Positions 24,298 to 32,917 of a stretch of DNA of 50,907 nucleotides are shown here, one piece after another. The stretch is taken from contig JAGAQG010000028.1 of the NCBI GenBank assembly GCA_017622875.1, positions 1 to 50,907 of the forward strand. Direction: 5' to 3'. Both the position numbers and the translations under genes were made by a program. The notes beneath the pieces are model-generated. The model made no database searches and was not told the DNA's origin. It was given only the letters and a program-made list of their open reading frames with translations. Origin of the DNA: Lachnospiraceae bacterium. GTDB lineage: Bacteria > Bacillota > Clostridia > Lachnospirales > Lachnospiraceae. Each line of letters starts with the position of its first letter. Position 1 is the first letter of the stretch.

Positions 24298-25293
24298 TTA
24301 TTTGTTGATTTCTTCCAACAAATCGTTCATCTCTTCGTAGAGTACCCCACGATCTTGTGATTTTAAGATAATGGAGACAAATTCTTCTCCCGCTTCATTC
24401 TCAGAAAGAAGTACCAGACAGGAAAGCGCCTTTGTAGTCGTTCCTGTCTTTCCGGCAAGAACAGTTACGCCCTCCGGCGGAATCTTATTGCGGGTGAAAT
24501 ACTGCATGGTATTGCTCCATTCCACCGACACATTTTTGCCCGATGCATCCTGGTAAGATGCTGTATAGGAAGTAGAACCACAGATTTCACGGAATTCGTC
24601 ATATTCTAAAGCACTCTGGAAAATCAGATAAAGATCATAGACTGTCGTATAATGTTCATCATCATGAAGTCCATGGGCATTTACAAAATGGCTGTTTGTA
24701 GCCCCTAAAAGCTTCGCCTCTTCATTCATCAATTCTGCAAAGCTTTCCGTACTTCCGGAAATATAATCTGCCAGAACATTCGCTGCATCATTTGCAGACT
24801 TTAACATCAATCCATAAAGCAGATTTTTTACAGAAATCTGATCCCCTGCCTTTAATCCGCAATGGCTGGAATCACTTTCCAACGCAACATTATCCTGGGA
24901 TACTGTCACAATATCATCCAGATTACCATGCTTTAATACAATATAGGCAGTCAAAATCTTCGTAGTGCTGGCCGGATATAGCTTTTCATGGACATTTTTC
25001 GCATAAACGGTTTCCCCGTTTGTAATATCAAACAGTCCTGCCCCCTCTGCCAGCGACATATCAACTTCTGCATTATCTATATCTTCATTTGCAATGCAAA
25101 ACTTTGTGCCGAGCAGATGATTTTCCGAAATTTCACCCGCTCCCGTATGAAGCAGTCCGAAAATGTCACTGTTCAGCTTGTAGGCATCCGGAACATTTGC
25201 TGTTTTGCTGCCACAGCCGGATACCGAAAAAACCATAGCCGTGCACAGTAACACGGCTAAAGATTGTTTTGTCAGTTTATTTATAAATTTCAC
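24298..25293 (-). CDS. D-alanyl-D-alanine carboxypeptidase, lipoprotein form (DacF/PBP5-like)
   Basis: The family trims the terminal D-Ala of peptidoglycan. The serine peptidase S11 motifs are all present: SxxK in YPASTTKILTAY, SxN in SANDAANVL and KTG in AGKTGTTTK. I choose a GTG at 25293, because it gives a clean lipoprotein signal (KFINKLTKQSLAVLL... then the lipobox SVSGC). A TTG at 25317 would add eight residues without a benefit. The usual C-terminal amphipathic anchor domain is missing, and the lipid replaces it. The start overlaps mgsA by 17 bases. Confidence 0.88.
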   Translation of the reverse strand: MKFINKLTKQSLAVLLCTAMVFSVSGCGSKTANVPDAYKLNSDIFGLLHTGAGEISENHLLGTKFCIANEDIDNAEVDMSLAEGAGLFDITNGETVYAKNVHEKLYPASTTKILTAYIVLKHGNLDDIVTVSQDNVALESDSSHCGLKAGDQISVKNLLYGLMLKSANDAANVLADYISGSTESFAELMNEEAKLLGATNSHFVNAHGLHDDEHYTTVYDLYLIFQSALEYDEFREICGSTSYTASYQDASGKNVSVEWSNTMQYFTRNKIPPEGVTVLAGKTGTTTKALSCLVLLSENEAGEEFVSIILKSQDRGVLYEEMNDLLEEINK

Positions 25294-25672
25294 GCCACTC
25301 AAGGTCTCCTCTGTCAAGTGATTTGATCAAAAGCTCAGCAGTTGCCAGATTCGTCGCAAGCGGAATGTTATGCATATCGCATAAACGTACCACTGTATTT
25401 ACATCTGGTTCGTGGGACTTTGGCTGCTGCGGGTCCCGCAGGAAAATTACAAGATCAATCTGATTGTGTTCAATCTGCGCGCATAACTGCTGTTCTCCCC
25501 CCAGATGTCCAGCAAGATATTTATGAATGTTCAGATTCGCAACCTCCTCAATCAGTCTTCCTGTGGTTCCTGTTGCATAAAGCTCATTCTTACACAGAAT
25601 TCCTCTATAAGCAATACAAAAATTCTGCATTAATTTCTTCTTTGCATCATGTGCAATCAACCCAATGTTCAT
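25277..25672 (-). CDS. mgsA: Methylglyoxal synthase, with a Glu in place of the catalytic Asp
   Basis: The 131-residue protein has the phosphate-binding ATGTTGRLI and the conserved LIAHDAKK, IFLRDP, HEPDV and ATNLATAE. It would turn dihydroxyacetone phosphate into methylglyoxal. At residue 60 the canonical GGDQQ motif reads GGEQQ; the Asp in Escherichia coli MgsA (Asp71) is the catalytic base. The usual SGP before it is AGH. His8, Asp80, His87 and Asp90 (E. coli 19, 91, 98, 101) are kept. Activity may be altered. It sits between rodA and the carboxypeptidase. Confidence 0.85.
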   Translation of the reverse strand: MNIGLIAHDAKKKLMQNFCIAYRGILCKNELYATGTTGRLIEEVANLNIHKYLAGHLGGEQQLCAQIEHNQIDLVIFLRDPQQPKSHEPDVNTVVRLCDMHNIPLATNLATAELLIKSLDRGDLEWREIYK

Positions 25673-25693
25673 AATGAAACACGCTCCCTTCTC

Positions 25694-26800
25694 TTAATAT
25701 TTCCTTGGCTGTAAGCCAACATTCAATACAATTCCTATTGCAATGTACAGCGAGACCAGAGAAGTTAGTCCATAGCTGACAAAAGGCAACGGAACGCCGG
25801 TGTTTGGCATCAGTCCGGTTGCAACACATATATTGATAAAGCTCTGAAAACCAATCCAGGATGCAACACCGCAACAAATCAGGTTTCCGGCCAAATCTTT
25901 TGCATTTCTGCCAATCATAATGATTTCAATAACAATTAATAATAATAAAATGATGATCGCTGCTGTACCAATAAATCCTAGCTCCTCACCTGCAACCGCA
26001 AAAATAAAGTCCGTCTGCGGCTCTGCAATGTAATCAGCGTTCTTTACGGATGCAACTGCATCCGTATTCAGGCCTTTTCCGGCTAACTGTCCGGAACCAA
26101 TGGCCATAATGGAGTTCTGCTGCTGGTATGCCAGATCGGCATATTCCGAAGGATTTAACCACGCCATAATTCGGCTTCGCTGATAATCTTCTAATAATTT
26201 CTGATCATCACGCATAATATATCCTAAAAAGACCAGCACTACAGGTGCTACCACCGCAATAATTCCACCAATGTATCGATAACTGAAACCTGCCACAAAA
26301 ATCATTGCACAGAATACAAGTGCAATTGTGATCGTTGTAGACAAATCCGGCTCTTTTAATACCAGAACTGCCGGAATTCCGAACAGAACAATCGACTGCA
26401 GAATCACAAACGGCTCATTGATGCGATCCTGTCTGTCTGAAAAGAATTTTGCAAAGAAAAGCGTCAGCAAAATCTTGGCAAGCTCTGATGGCTGAAGCGA
26501 GAAAACTTTCAGGTCGATCCATCGCTGTGCGCCATTTACCTCTTTTCCAAGAGGTGTTAATACGATGATCAGCAATAGCAGATTAAAAATATAGACTGGC
26601 CAGTGCAGATGCATCAAAATATTATAATCTGTCAAGGAACAAACAAGCATTGCTGCCGAACCCAGTACCAATCCGAGAATCTGCTGACTCTGATAGCCTT
26701 TCTCAGCACTGCCGATCACAAGGATTCCAATGGTAGTCAACAAATATACGAGAATGATTAATTTAATTCGATAATTACGAAACTGGTACTGCTTAAACAT
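25694..26800 (-). CDS. rodA: RodA, SEDS-family peptidoglycan polymerase
   Basis: The 368-residue membrane protein has about ten helices and the SEDS signatures: GAQRWIDLKVFSLQPSELAK, KEPDLSTT with the catalytic-region Asp, QTDFIFAVAGEELGFIG, and TGVPLPFVSYGLTSL near the C-terminus. RodA polymerises lipid II glycan during elongation together with a PBP2, here encoded nearby. It follows minE by 8 bases. Confidence 0.93.
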   Translation of the reverse strand: MFKQYQFRNYRIKLIILVYLLTTIGILVIGSAEKGYQSQQILGLVLGSAAMLVCSLTDYNILMHLHWPVYIFNLLLLIIVLTPLGKEVNGAQRWIDLKVFSLQPSELAKILLTLFFAKFFSDRQDRINEPFVILQSIVLFGIPAVLVLKEPDLSTTITIALVFCAMIFVAGFSYRYIGGIIAVVAPVVLVFLGYIMRDDQKLLEDYQRSRIMAWLNPSEYADLAYQQQNSIMAIGSGQLAGKGLNTDAVASVKNADYIAEPQTDFIFAVAGEELGFIGTAAIIILLLLIVIEIIMIGRNAKDLAGNLICCGVASWIGFQSFINICVATGLMPNTGVPLPFVSYGLTSLVSLYIAIGIVLNVGLQPRKY

Positions 26801-26808
26801 AATACTCC

Positions 26809-27084
26809 TTAGTTCTTTTTATGTTTCATATCCAGAATCGGAATGTTTGCACACAGTGCAGGCACGCTTCCATTTGCTCCGTCAGACTCAGTCTGCGTAA
26901 TCTGGATATCCAAACCTTCACAGTCGATTTCCATATATTTGGAAATGACTTTGATAATATCATTTTTAATTGATTCCATAATTTCAGGAGAACAGTTTGC
27001 TCTGTCTGAAATCAACACTAATTTTAAACGGTCTTTTGCTAAAGAACCGGAAGATTTTTTCTTAAAAAAATCTAATAAAGCCAT
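26809..27084 (-). CDS. minE: Cell division topological specificity factor MinE
   Basis: The 91-residue protein has the N-terminal membrane/MinD-interacting helix (MALLDFFKKKSSGSLAKDRL) and LVLISDRANCSPEIMESI. The C-terminal dimerisation strand pair is DIQITQ and PALCANIPI. It displaces MinD from the membrane to drive Min oscillation. It lies 15 bases after minD. Confidence 0.95.
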   Translation of the reverse strand: MALLDFFKKKSSGSLAKDRLKLVLISDRANCSPEIMESIKNDIIKVISKYMEIDCEGLDIQITQTESDGANGSVPALCANIPILDMKHKKN

Positions 27085-27099
27085 TACACGTTCCCCCTC

Positions 27100-27885
27100 T
27101 TATTTGAAAAGCTTAGAAAGTTTCTTAAAGAATCCCTCTTTCACATCAAGATCAAGCATTTCAACCTTTTCACCCATAACACGTCTGCAAATGTTCATAT
27201 ATGCCTGTCCTGCCAAAGAATCGTCTCCTACCAATGGTTCTCCCTGGTTTGTAGAGATAACGATGCTGTCATCATCCGGCACTGCACCGATCAGATCAAT
27301 TGCGAGGATTTCAACAACATCTTCAATAGACATCATATCACCGCGTTTTACCATATCCATACGGAGACGGTTTACGATCAAATCAATTTTATGAATTTCA
27401 TTTGCTTCAAGAAGGCCGATGATACGGTCAGCATCTCTGACTGGAGATACCTCAGGTGTTGTAACGATCAGCGCACGGTCAGCAGCTGCAATGGCATTTT
27501 TAAAGCCCTGTTCGATACCCGCTGGGCAATCGAGCAGTATGTAATCAAATTCTTCTCTTAATTCATCAATCAATTTTACCATCTGTTCAGGAGAAACAGA
27601 TGTTTTATCTCTTGTCTGTGCTGATGGAAGAAGGAAGAGATTTGGATAACGTTTATCTTTGATCAATGCCTGTTTAATGCGGCAATTTCCCTCCACAACA
27701 TCTACCAGATTGTAAACGATACGATTTTCAAGTCCCATAACAACGTCCAGGTTACGAAGTCCGATGTCTGTATCGATCATAACAACTTTTTTATCTAATT
27801 TTGCAAGGCCTGTACCTAAATTGGCAGTTGTAGTTGTTTTACCAACGCCGCCTTTTCCGGATGTAATTACAATTACTTCACTCAT
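27100..27885 (-). CDS. minD: Septum site-determining ATPase MinD
   Basis: The 261-residue ATPase has the deviant Walker A GKGGVGKTTTTANLG (residues 10-24), switch regions MIDTDIGLRNLD and LLDCPAGIE, and a C-terminal amphipathic membrane-targeting helix (GFFKKLSKLF). It recruits MinC to block polar Z rings. The operon order is minC, minD, minE. Confidence 0.97.
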   Translation of the reverse strand: MSEVIVITSGKGGVGKTTTTANLGTGLAKLDKKVVMIDTDIGLRNLDVVMGLENRIVYNLVDVVEGNCRIKQALIKDKRYPNLFLLPSAQTRDKTSVSPEQMVKLIDELREEFDYILLDCPAGIEQGFKNAIAAADRALIVTTPEVSPVRDADRIIGLLEANEIHKIDLIVNRLRMDMVKRGDMMSIEDVVEILAIDLIGAVPDDDSIVISTNQGEPLVGDDSLAGQAYMNICRRVMGEKVEMLDLDVKEGFFKKLSKLFK

Positions 27886-27906
27886 CTTTCTAACTCCTCC
27901 ATCGGT

Positions 27907-28614
27907 TTATATGTTAATATCTGCTAATACTTCTTTTGTAATAGGTTCAATATATATATTTCCAGCGTCCACGTATGCGATCATTGGCTGTTCTTCCTGC
28001 TTGTCCTTCTTTTTTAAGAGCTTCTTTTTGTCTTTCTTTTCAGGACCGTCTGAATTTCGTGCAATATGATCTGCAATACGAATCTGCATTGGATCCATAG
28101 ATAATGCGGCAACAAATGTATTTTCATTTCCGCCTGCGCCTACATAAATGCTTCCCTTTAAAGTGCCGAGCACCACAACATTTCCTTTAGAAACGACGGT
28201 TGCTCCTGGATTTACATCACCTAAAATCACAATACTGGATTCTGACTCCAGAACCTGTCCGGAACGCAAGGTCCCTTTATAGAACTTCCCGTCTCCATTT
28301 TCGGACACTTCCGCAGATGCTTTTGTGTGCTCCATAGCCTGCTTCATCACTGCTTCTTTTGCCACATCCACATCTACGATGCATGGAACCTTGATTCCTG
28401 CATGGGCAATCATTTCCTGCACTAAGATGATCTGCTCATCCTGAGATAATTCTCTTCCTTCAAAAGCAATGGCAAGCTCTGCTCCTTTAAAGAACTTTTT
28501 GGATTCCTCAAATTTTTTTGCAACAAGACTGCGCAGAGTTTCAAAATCCGGTTCATTATTTAAACATACGGTCAGACCGTATTTATTACTTTTAATTACT
28601 ACTGGCTGTTCCAT
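27907..28614 (-). CDS. minC: Septum site-determining protein MinC
   Basis: The 235-residue protein has the N-terminal FtsZ-inhibiting domain (about 1-110) and the C-terminal beta-helix (about 110-235), with GTLRSGQVLESESSIVILGD, VNPGATVVSKGNVVVLGTL, then NTFVAALSMDPMQIRI. A lysine-rich insertion (KKDKKKLLKKKDK) sits near its end. ATG at 28614 has GGGGAG just upstream; an ATG at 28626 overlapping the PBP2 stop (TAATG) is also possible. Confidence 0.93.
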   Translation of the reverse strand: MEQPVVIKSNKYGLTVCLNNEPDFETLRSLVAKKFEESKKFFKGAELAIAFEGRELSQDEQIILVQEMIAHAGIKVPCIVDVDVAKEAVMKQAMEHTKASAEVSENGDGKFYKGTLRSGQVLESESSIVILGDVNPGATVVSKGNVVVLGTLKGSIYVGAGGNENTFVAALSMDPMQIRIADHIARNSDGPEKKDKKKLLKKKDKQEEQPMIAYVDAGNIYIEPITKEVLADINI

Positions 28615-28625
28615 AACTCTCCCCA

Positions 28626-31472
28626 TTAATCTCCTGCGACTGTACCGCTGACTGCTGATGCTTCGCCGCTTAATAATTCCTCTTCTTCCACAAGTTCGAA
28701 GTAATATTTATAAACATCGGCTGCCATAGATGCTGCATTCGCGGAAGTATAACCGTTTGCAATTCGTACTGCCACTGCAATTTCCGGATTTTCAAATGGT
28801 GCATAACCAATGAACAGCGCATGGTTCGGATGGTTGACTGACTGTTCGGCAGTACCAGTCTTACCTGCACTGGAAATTCCTATATTGTTAACAGCGGAGG
28901 AATTCATTGCGTATGCATACATTCCTTGCTGAATTGTGGTCATGTATTCCTGCGGTACATCTAATACATTATACACCGTGGAACCATATTCTTCAACTAA
29001 ATTTCCTGTAGAATCCGTTACTTTGTCAAGGAGTGACAGATTGTAGCAGGTACCGCTGTTGGCGATTGTTGTTACATATCTTGCAATCTGAGAAACTGTA
29101 TAGTTGTGTTTACCCTGACCGATTGCAGATGGTACAATAGTTTCATCTGAAATCTGTGGTTCACTCTCTTCTGTCTCAAGACCTGATTTATCACCCAGAC
29201 CAAACATGGTCGCATATTTTGCGAGCTTTTCAAGCCCCACCTCATTTGATAAGCCATTTCCTGTGCTTCCTAGCCGGAAACCAACTTCATAGAAATAGCA
29301 GTTGCAAGAATCTTTGATAGCGCTGATAAGGTTTTCCGCACCATGAGAACCGCCGCGCTGTGTAAATACCCAGCACTTTGGATGATTGCTGACCTTCGTA
29401 TAAACACCCGTACAGGTGATGGTATTTGCAGGGGAGGTTGTAATAACACCTTCGCAAAGACCTGCCATTCCGACCAGTGGCTTTAACGTAGAACCCGGTG
29501 CAGTCTTTTCCTGAGTTGCACGACTGTACATCGGTCTCGCATTATCATTTAGCAGCTGACTGTAGTAATCTGCTTCCATGGTATTGGTCAGACGATTATT
29601 GTCAAATCCCGGATAAGATACACAGGCAAGAACATCTCCTGTATTCGGATCCGTAACTATCATACCGCCACTGCAAGGTTCAAGCGCAAGCATTCCCGGT
29701 GTAATCTCAAGTTTTGTGATCTTTGAGATAAAAAAATCATACGCAGACATGCTGCCTGAAACCAGTTTCGTATAATCTTCGTCGTCTGTAGCATCCAGTA
29801 CTCCCTGATCATAGAGTAAAAGTGCTGTTTCTTTTCCAGAAATAGAATCTTCCTGAAGCATAAAGCGATAAAGCATTTCTCCAAATCGGGAATCATCAGA
29901 AAGACTTTCTGCAATATAGTCTATCAATGCACTGTAAATTTCTTCCGAATCCAGATACGGTGTATCAGAAGCAATCTTCGATACATTGATCCAGTTCATA
30001 GAAATGGCATATTCAAGGTAGGTCTTCAAGCTGATGCTTTCCTCCTTATGCCATGCAGTATACATAGGATCTGAGGAATCCGGGACAAGAACATTGTTTT
30101 CTCCCATCAGACAATGCTCGCCCACAATGTAACTCATATAGTTTTTCATTTCCAATGAAAGGTCTTTATATGCTTTTGCATTCGGATCATTTAATTCTTC
30201 ACGAAGTTTCTGAATCACCGATACAAGTTTAGATTCAAATCTGGCCTGTACGCTCTTCTCAAGTTCAGAAGCATCTTCTGCTGTAAACTGCTCTATATCA
30301 ATAATATTGTTGTCAAAGCAGGCATAGTAAACATCATAGATTGGAATCATAATGTCTTTTGCTCTGCCTGTCGATGTATAGGTCTTAGTATTGGTAATTT
30401 TTTCCAATAATATACCCGCCAGCTTCTGCTCCAGAATATTGTAGCAGGCAATCTGTAAATTCTTATCAATGGACAGATAAACATCATGTCCCGGAATCGG
30501 TTCAATCACAGATTCTACATTTAAGATATTACCAACGCTGTCTACGTCAATAATCTGAGATCCTTTCGTTCCCTGAAGCTCAAGCTCCATATATTGTTCA
30601 ATGCCAGATTTGCCTACAATATCATTCAACTGATATTTTTCAGCTCCAACCTCTTCATTAAAACCTTCAATTTCTTCATCGGAAGCTTTTCCGATCCAGC
30701 CAATCAGTGACGCAAAATATTCTGCATCCGGATAGACACGGATAGAATCCTCTTCTATAGAAACACCCTGTAAATTGGTGGTGTTCTCCATAACAGCTGC
30801 CACAGTTTTCTCTGAAACATTGGATGCAACTGTGGTTTTCACGTAACGCTTATAGCTGTTAGAACTCATAGCGTAACGGACATTTAAAATTTTCAGACGA
30901 TCCTCATCACTGTAATTTCCGTCATCAATGCGGTATCTTTTTTCGCCGCACATATAGTCCATGATTTCATCTGCTGTTGCCAGCTCCTGCTCTGTTTCCA
31001 GCTGATCAATGGTGGAATGTCCGTAAACATCAGCTTTAAATCTGAGCAGACGAGTCCCTTCGTTCACAAACTGATATTTTCCATTTTCATAGATAATTCC
31101 AAAATCATTGATGGATTCATCCCCGTTTTTTTCAATGAGTTGAATCAGTCGATAGATTGTTTCGTTTAAGCTGTGCTGTTTTTCTTTGGTCGTTTCATAA
31201 GTTCCATTATCTTCAATGGCAACAGAATAAGAAAGCTCACTATATGCCAATACCTCCCCGTTTCGGTCGTAAATCTTCCCACGGGTACTTGCAGTAGTGA
31301 CCTCTCTTTCCAGCTTCAAGGCAAAGGTTTCCTGATATTCTTCTCCTTTAACGATCTGCAGGTAGAACACTCTGTATAAAAGTGTGCCAAAGCAGCAAAT
31401 GAAAATCGCAGTCAGGACAAAATTCCTCGATTTTATAAAATTAAACAACCATTCTTTAAAATCATCAAACAA
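28626..31472 (-). CDS. Penicillin-binding protein 2 with a long internal insertion
   Basis: The 948-residue protein has one N-terminal transmembrane helix (about 18-38), a PBP dimerisation domain with RGKIYDRNGEVLA, and a transpeptidase with SxxK (GSTLKPL, Ser661), SxN (KDSCNCYF) and KTG (AGKTGTAEQ). Class B PBP2 proteins usually have about 600-700 residues. The excess lies between the TIDxxLQ-like SIDKNLQIACYNILEQKL and the TDPNTGDVLACVSYP strand, about residues 355-585. This insert is acidic and helical, with no catalytic motif. It overlaps mreD by 8 bases and should work with RodA in elongation. Confidence 0.9.
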   Translation of the reverse strand: MFDDFKEWLFNFIKSRNFVLTAIFICCFGTLLYRVFYLQIVKGEEYQETFALKLEREVTTASTRGKIYDRNGEVLAYSELSYSVAIEDNGTYETTKEKQHSLNETIYRLIQLIEKNGDESINDFGIIYENGKYQFVNEGTRLLRFKADVYGHSTIDQLETEQELATADEIMDYMCGEKRYRIDDGNYSDEDRLKILNVRYAMSSNSYKRYVKTTVASNVSEKTVAAVMENTTNLQGVSIEEDSIRVYPDAEYFASLIGWIGKASDEEIEGFNEEVGAEKYQLNDIVGKSGIEQYMELELQGTKGSQIIDVDSVGNILNVESVIEPIPGHDVYLSIDKNLQIACYNILEQKLAGILLEKITNTKTYTSTGRAKDIMIPIYDVYYACFDNNIIDIEQFTAEDASELEKSVQARFESKLVSVIQKLREELNDPNAKAYKDLSLEMKNYMSYIVGEHCLMGENNVLVPDSSDPMYTAWHKEESISLKTYLEYAISMNWINVSKIASDTPYLDSEEIYSALIDYIAESLSDDSRFGEMLYRFMLQEDSISGKETALLLYDQGVLDATDDEDYTKLVSGSMSAYDFFISKITKLEITPGMLALEPCSGGMIVTDPNTGDVLACVSYPGFDNNRLTNTMEADYYSQLLNDNARPMYSRATQEKTAPGSTLKPLVGMAGLCEGVITTSPANTITCTGVYTKVSNHPKCWVFTQRGGSHGAENLISAIKDSCNCYFYEVGFRLGSTGNGLSNEVGLEKLAKYATMFGLGDKSGLETEESEPQISDETIVPSAIGQGKHNYTVSQIARYVTTIANSGTCYNLSLLDKVTDSTGNLVEEYGSTVYNVLDVPQEYMTTIQQGMYAYAMNSSAVNNIGISSAGKTGTAEQSVNHPNHALFIGYAPFENPEIAVAVRIANGYTSANAASMAADVYKYYFELVEEEELLSGEASAVSGTVAGD

Positions 31473-31986
31473 ATTCGTCTACACTCCCTGTGTTGTCCAG
31501 CTTGTCCAGTTTTTCATAAAGCACTAAAATCCCCCGGTAGAATAACAGAATCAATACTACCGTATATAAAAATTCCGGCAAAATTACACTTGTAAAGTAA
31601 AAACCGAAATCAAATTTCCCACGAAGGAGAAATTGGAAAAAATATTGTATCAGCCCGTATGCCAGATCACTCATTGCAATCAAAAGCATCGGCTGTTTAA
31701 TATCCAAATCATAAAATACCGCATGGAAAAATCCATTGGCATATCCAATCAATGTATACAGTAAGGTATAGTAACCAAATAACTGCCCGTAAAAAATATC
31801 CGTAAACATTCCGCAGAGAACACCCATATACATTCCTTCTTTTCTGCCGCCAATAAATCCAATGGCTGCAGTAATTACCAGCAGAAGATTCGGGCTCACT
31901 GCCCCCAGCTCCAGCGCTTTTAGCACTGTGTTTTGTAAAATAAAACAGAATACCACAAGGAAGAACATGCAGATTCTTTTTTTCAT
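31465..31986 (-). CDS. mreD: Rod shape-determining protein MreD
   Basis: The 173-residue membrane protein has five or six helices and the family's N-terminal FVVFCFILQNTVLKAL and the loop GGRKEGMYMGVLCGMFTDIF. It belongs to the elongasome. Its start overlaps the mreC stop as TAATG. Confidence 0.9.
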   Translation of the reverse strand: MKKRICMFFLVVFCFILQNTVLKALELGAVSPNLLLVITAAIGFIGGRKEGMYMGVLCGMFTDIFYGQLFGYYTLLYTLIGYANGFFHAVFYDLDIKQPMLLIAMSDLAYGLIQYFFQFLLRGKFDFGFYFTSVILPEFLYTVVLILLFYRGILVLYEKLDKLDNTGSVDEFV

Positions 31987-32897
31987 TATGGTTCCTCCTC
32001 TGTATCTGTCTCTCCATCAGGTTCTGTAACTGCTGGTTCCTCATCAGGATCTATCTGACGCTTTTTATCTGTGATAACAAGCACAGAACGTAAATGTTCA
32101 AAATCAACCGCCGGTGTAATTGTACCGGATTTTGTCAGATTGTTTGCATCCATTTCCAGATCCTGTATATAACCGATCAAAAGTCCCGGATGATATTTGT
32201 CACTTACCTGAGAGGTAACGACTTTTGCTCCAAATACGACTTGATTGTCACTGTCTTTTAACTGTGAAACAGAGATGACTCCCTTAGACATAAGCTGTAA
32301 ATCACCACTGACCATACAGTTATCAGCAGTAGATAAAATCATTGCGCTGACATTGCTCGTGTCATCAATGATTGCGCGTACCTGCGCCCAGTCTGCTCCT
32401 ACTTTTGTCACAATCCCTACAAGACCGCTTCCGGAAAGCACATTCATATCAACTTCAATTCCATCCTGGGATCCTTTATCAATGATAAAGCTGTGGAACC
32501 AGTTTCCGGAATCCTTTCCGATAACATTTGCAGCCACTTTAGAATAGTCTGAATAAGAACGGTCAAGCTCGTATAATGCTCTCAAATCTTCAAGCTCATA
32601 TTTTTCCTGCATTAACTGACTGTTTTCAATAGTCAACTGATCTACCTGCTCCTGCAGTGCATCACGTTCTGCCATAACAAGTCTTAAATCCTGCAGATTG
32701 TCTGCACGGTCACTTAAATACCAGCCCACATAATTGATACCTTTCTGAATGGGCACGAACAAATATCCGCTGACTGTACCGAGAGGTCCTCCCTGAAACC
32801 CTAAGGTATAGGAAAGAAGCATAAATACGACACAGATCACACCGATTCCGGTCAAAATATATTTACTTGGAATAGAATCTCTTTTTCTTCTTCTCAT
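31986..32897 (-). CDS. mreC: Rod shape-determining protein MreC
   Basis: The 303-residue protein has a short basic N-terminus, a transmembrane helix (about 12-31), a coiled coil (about 60-105) and the MreC beta domain (about 115-275; ANVIGKDSGNWFHSFIIDKG, DMNVLSGSGLVGIV). An acidic proline/threonine-rich tail ends the protein. It positions peptidoglycan enzymes along the cell cylinder. It follows mreB by about 20 bases. Confidence 0.94.
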   Translation of the reverse strand: MRRRKRDSIPSKYILTGIGVICVVFMLLSYTLGFQGGPLGTVSGYLFVPIQKGINYVGWYLSDRADNLQDLRLVMAERDALQEQVDQLTIENSQLMQEKYELEDLRALYELDRSYSDYSKVAANVIGKDSGNWFHSFIIDKGSQDGIEVDMNVLSGSGLVGIVTKVGADWAQVRAIIDDTSNVSAMILSTADNCMVSGDLQLMSKGVISVSQLKDSDNQVVFGAKVVTSQVSDKYHPGLLIGYIQDLEMDANNLTKSGTITPAVDFEHLRSVLVITDKKRQIDPDEEPAVTEPDGETDTEEEP

Positions 32898-32917
32898 TCC
32901 ATGACTCCTAGTCTATT

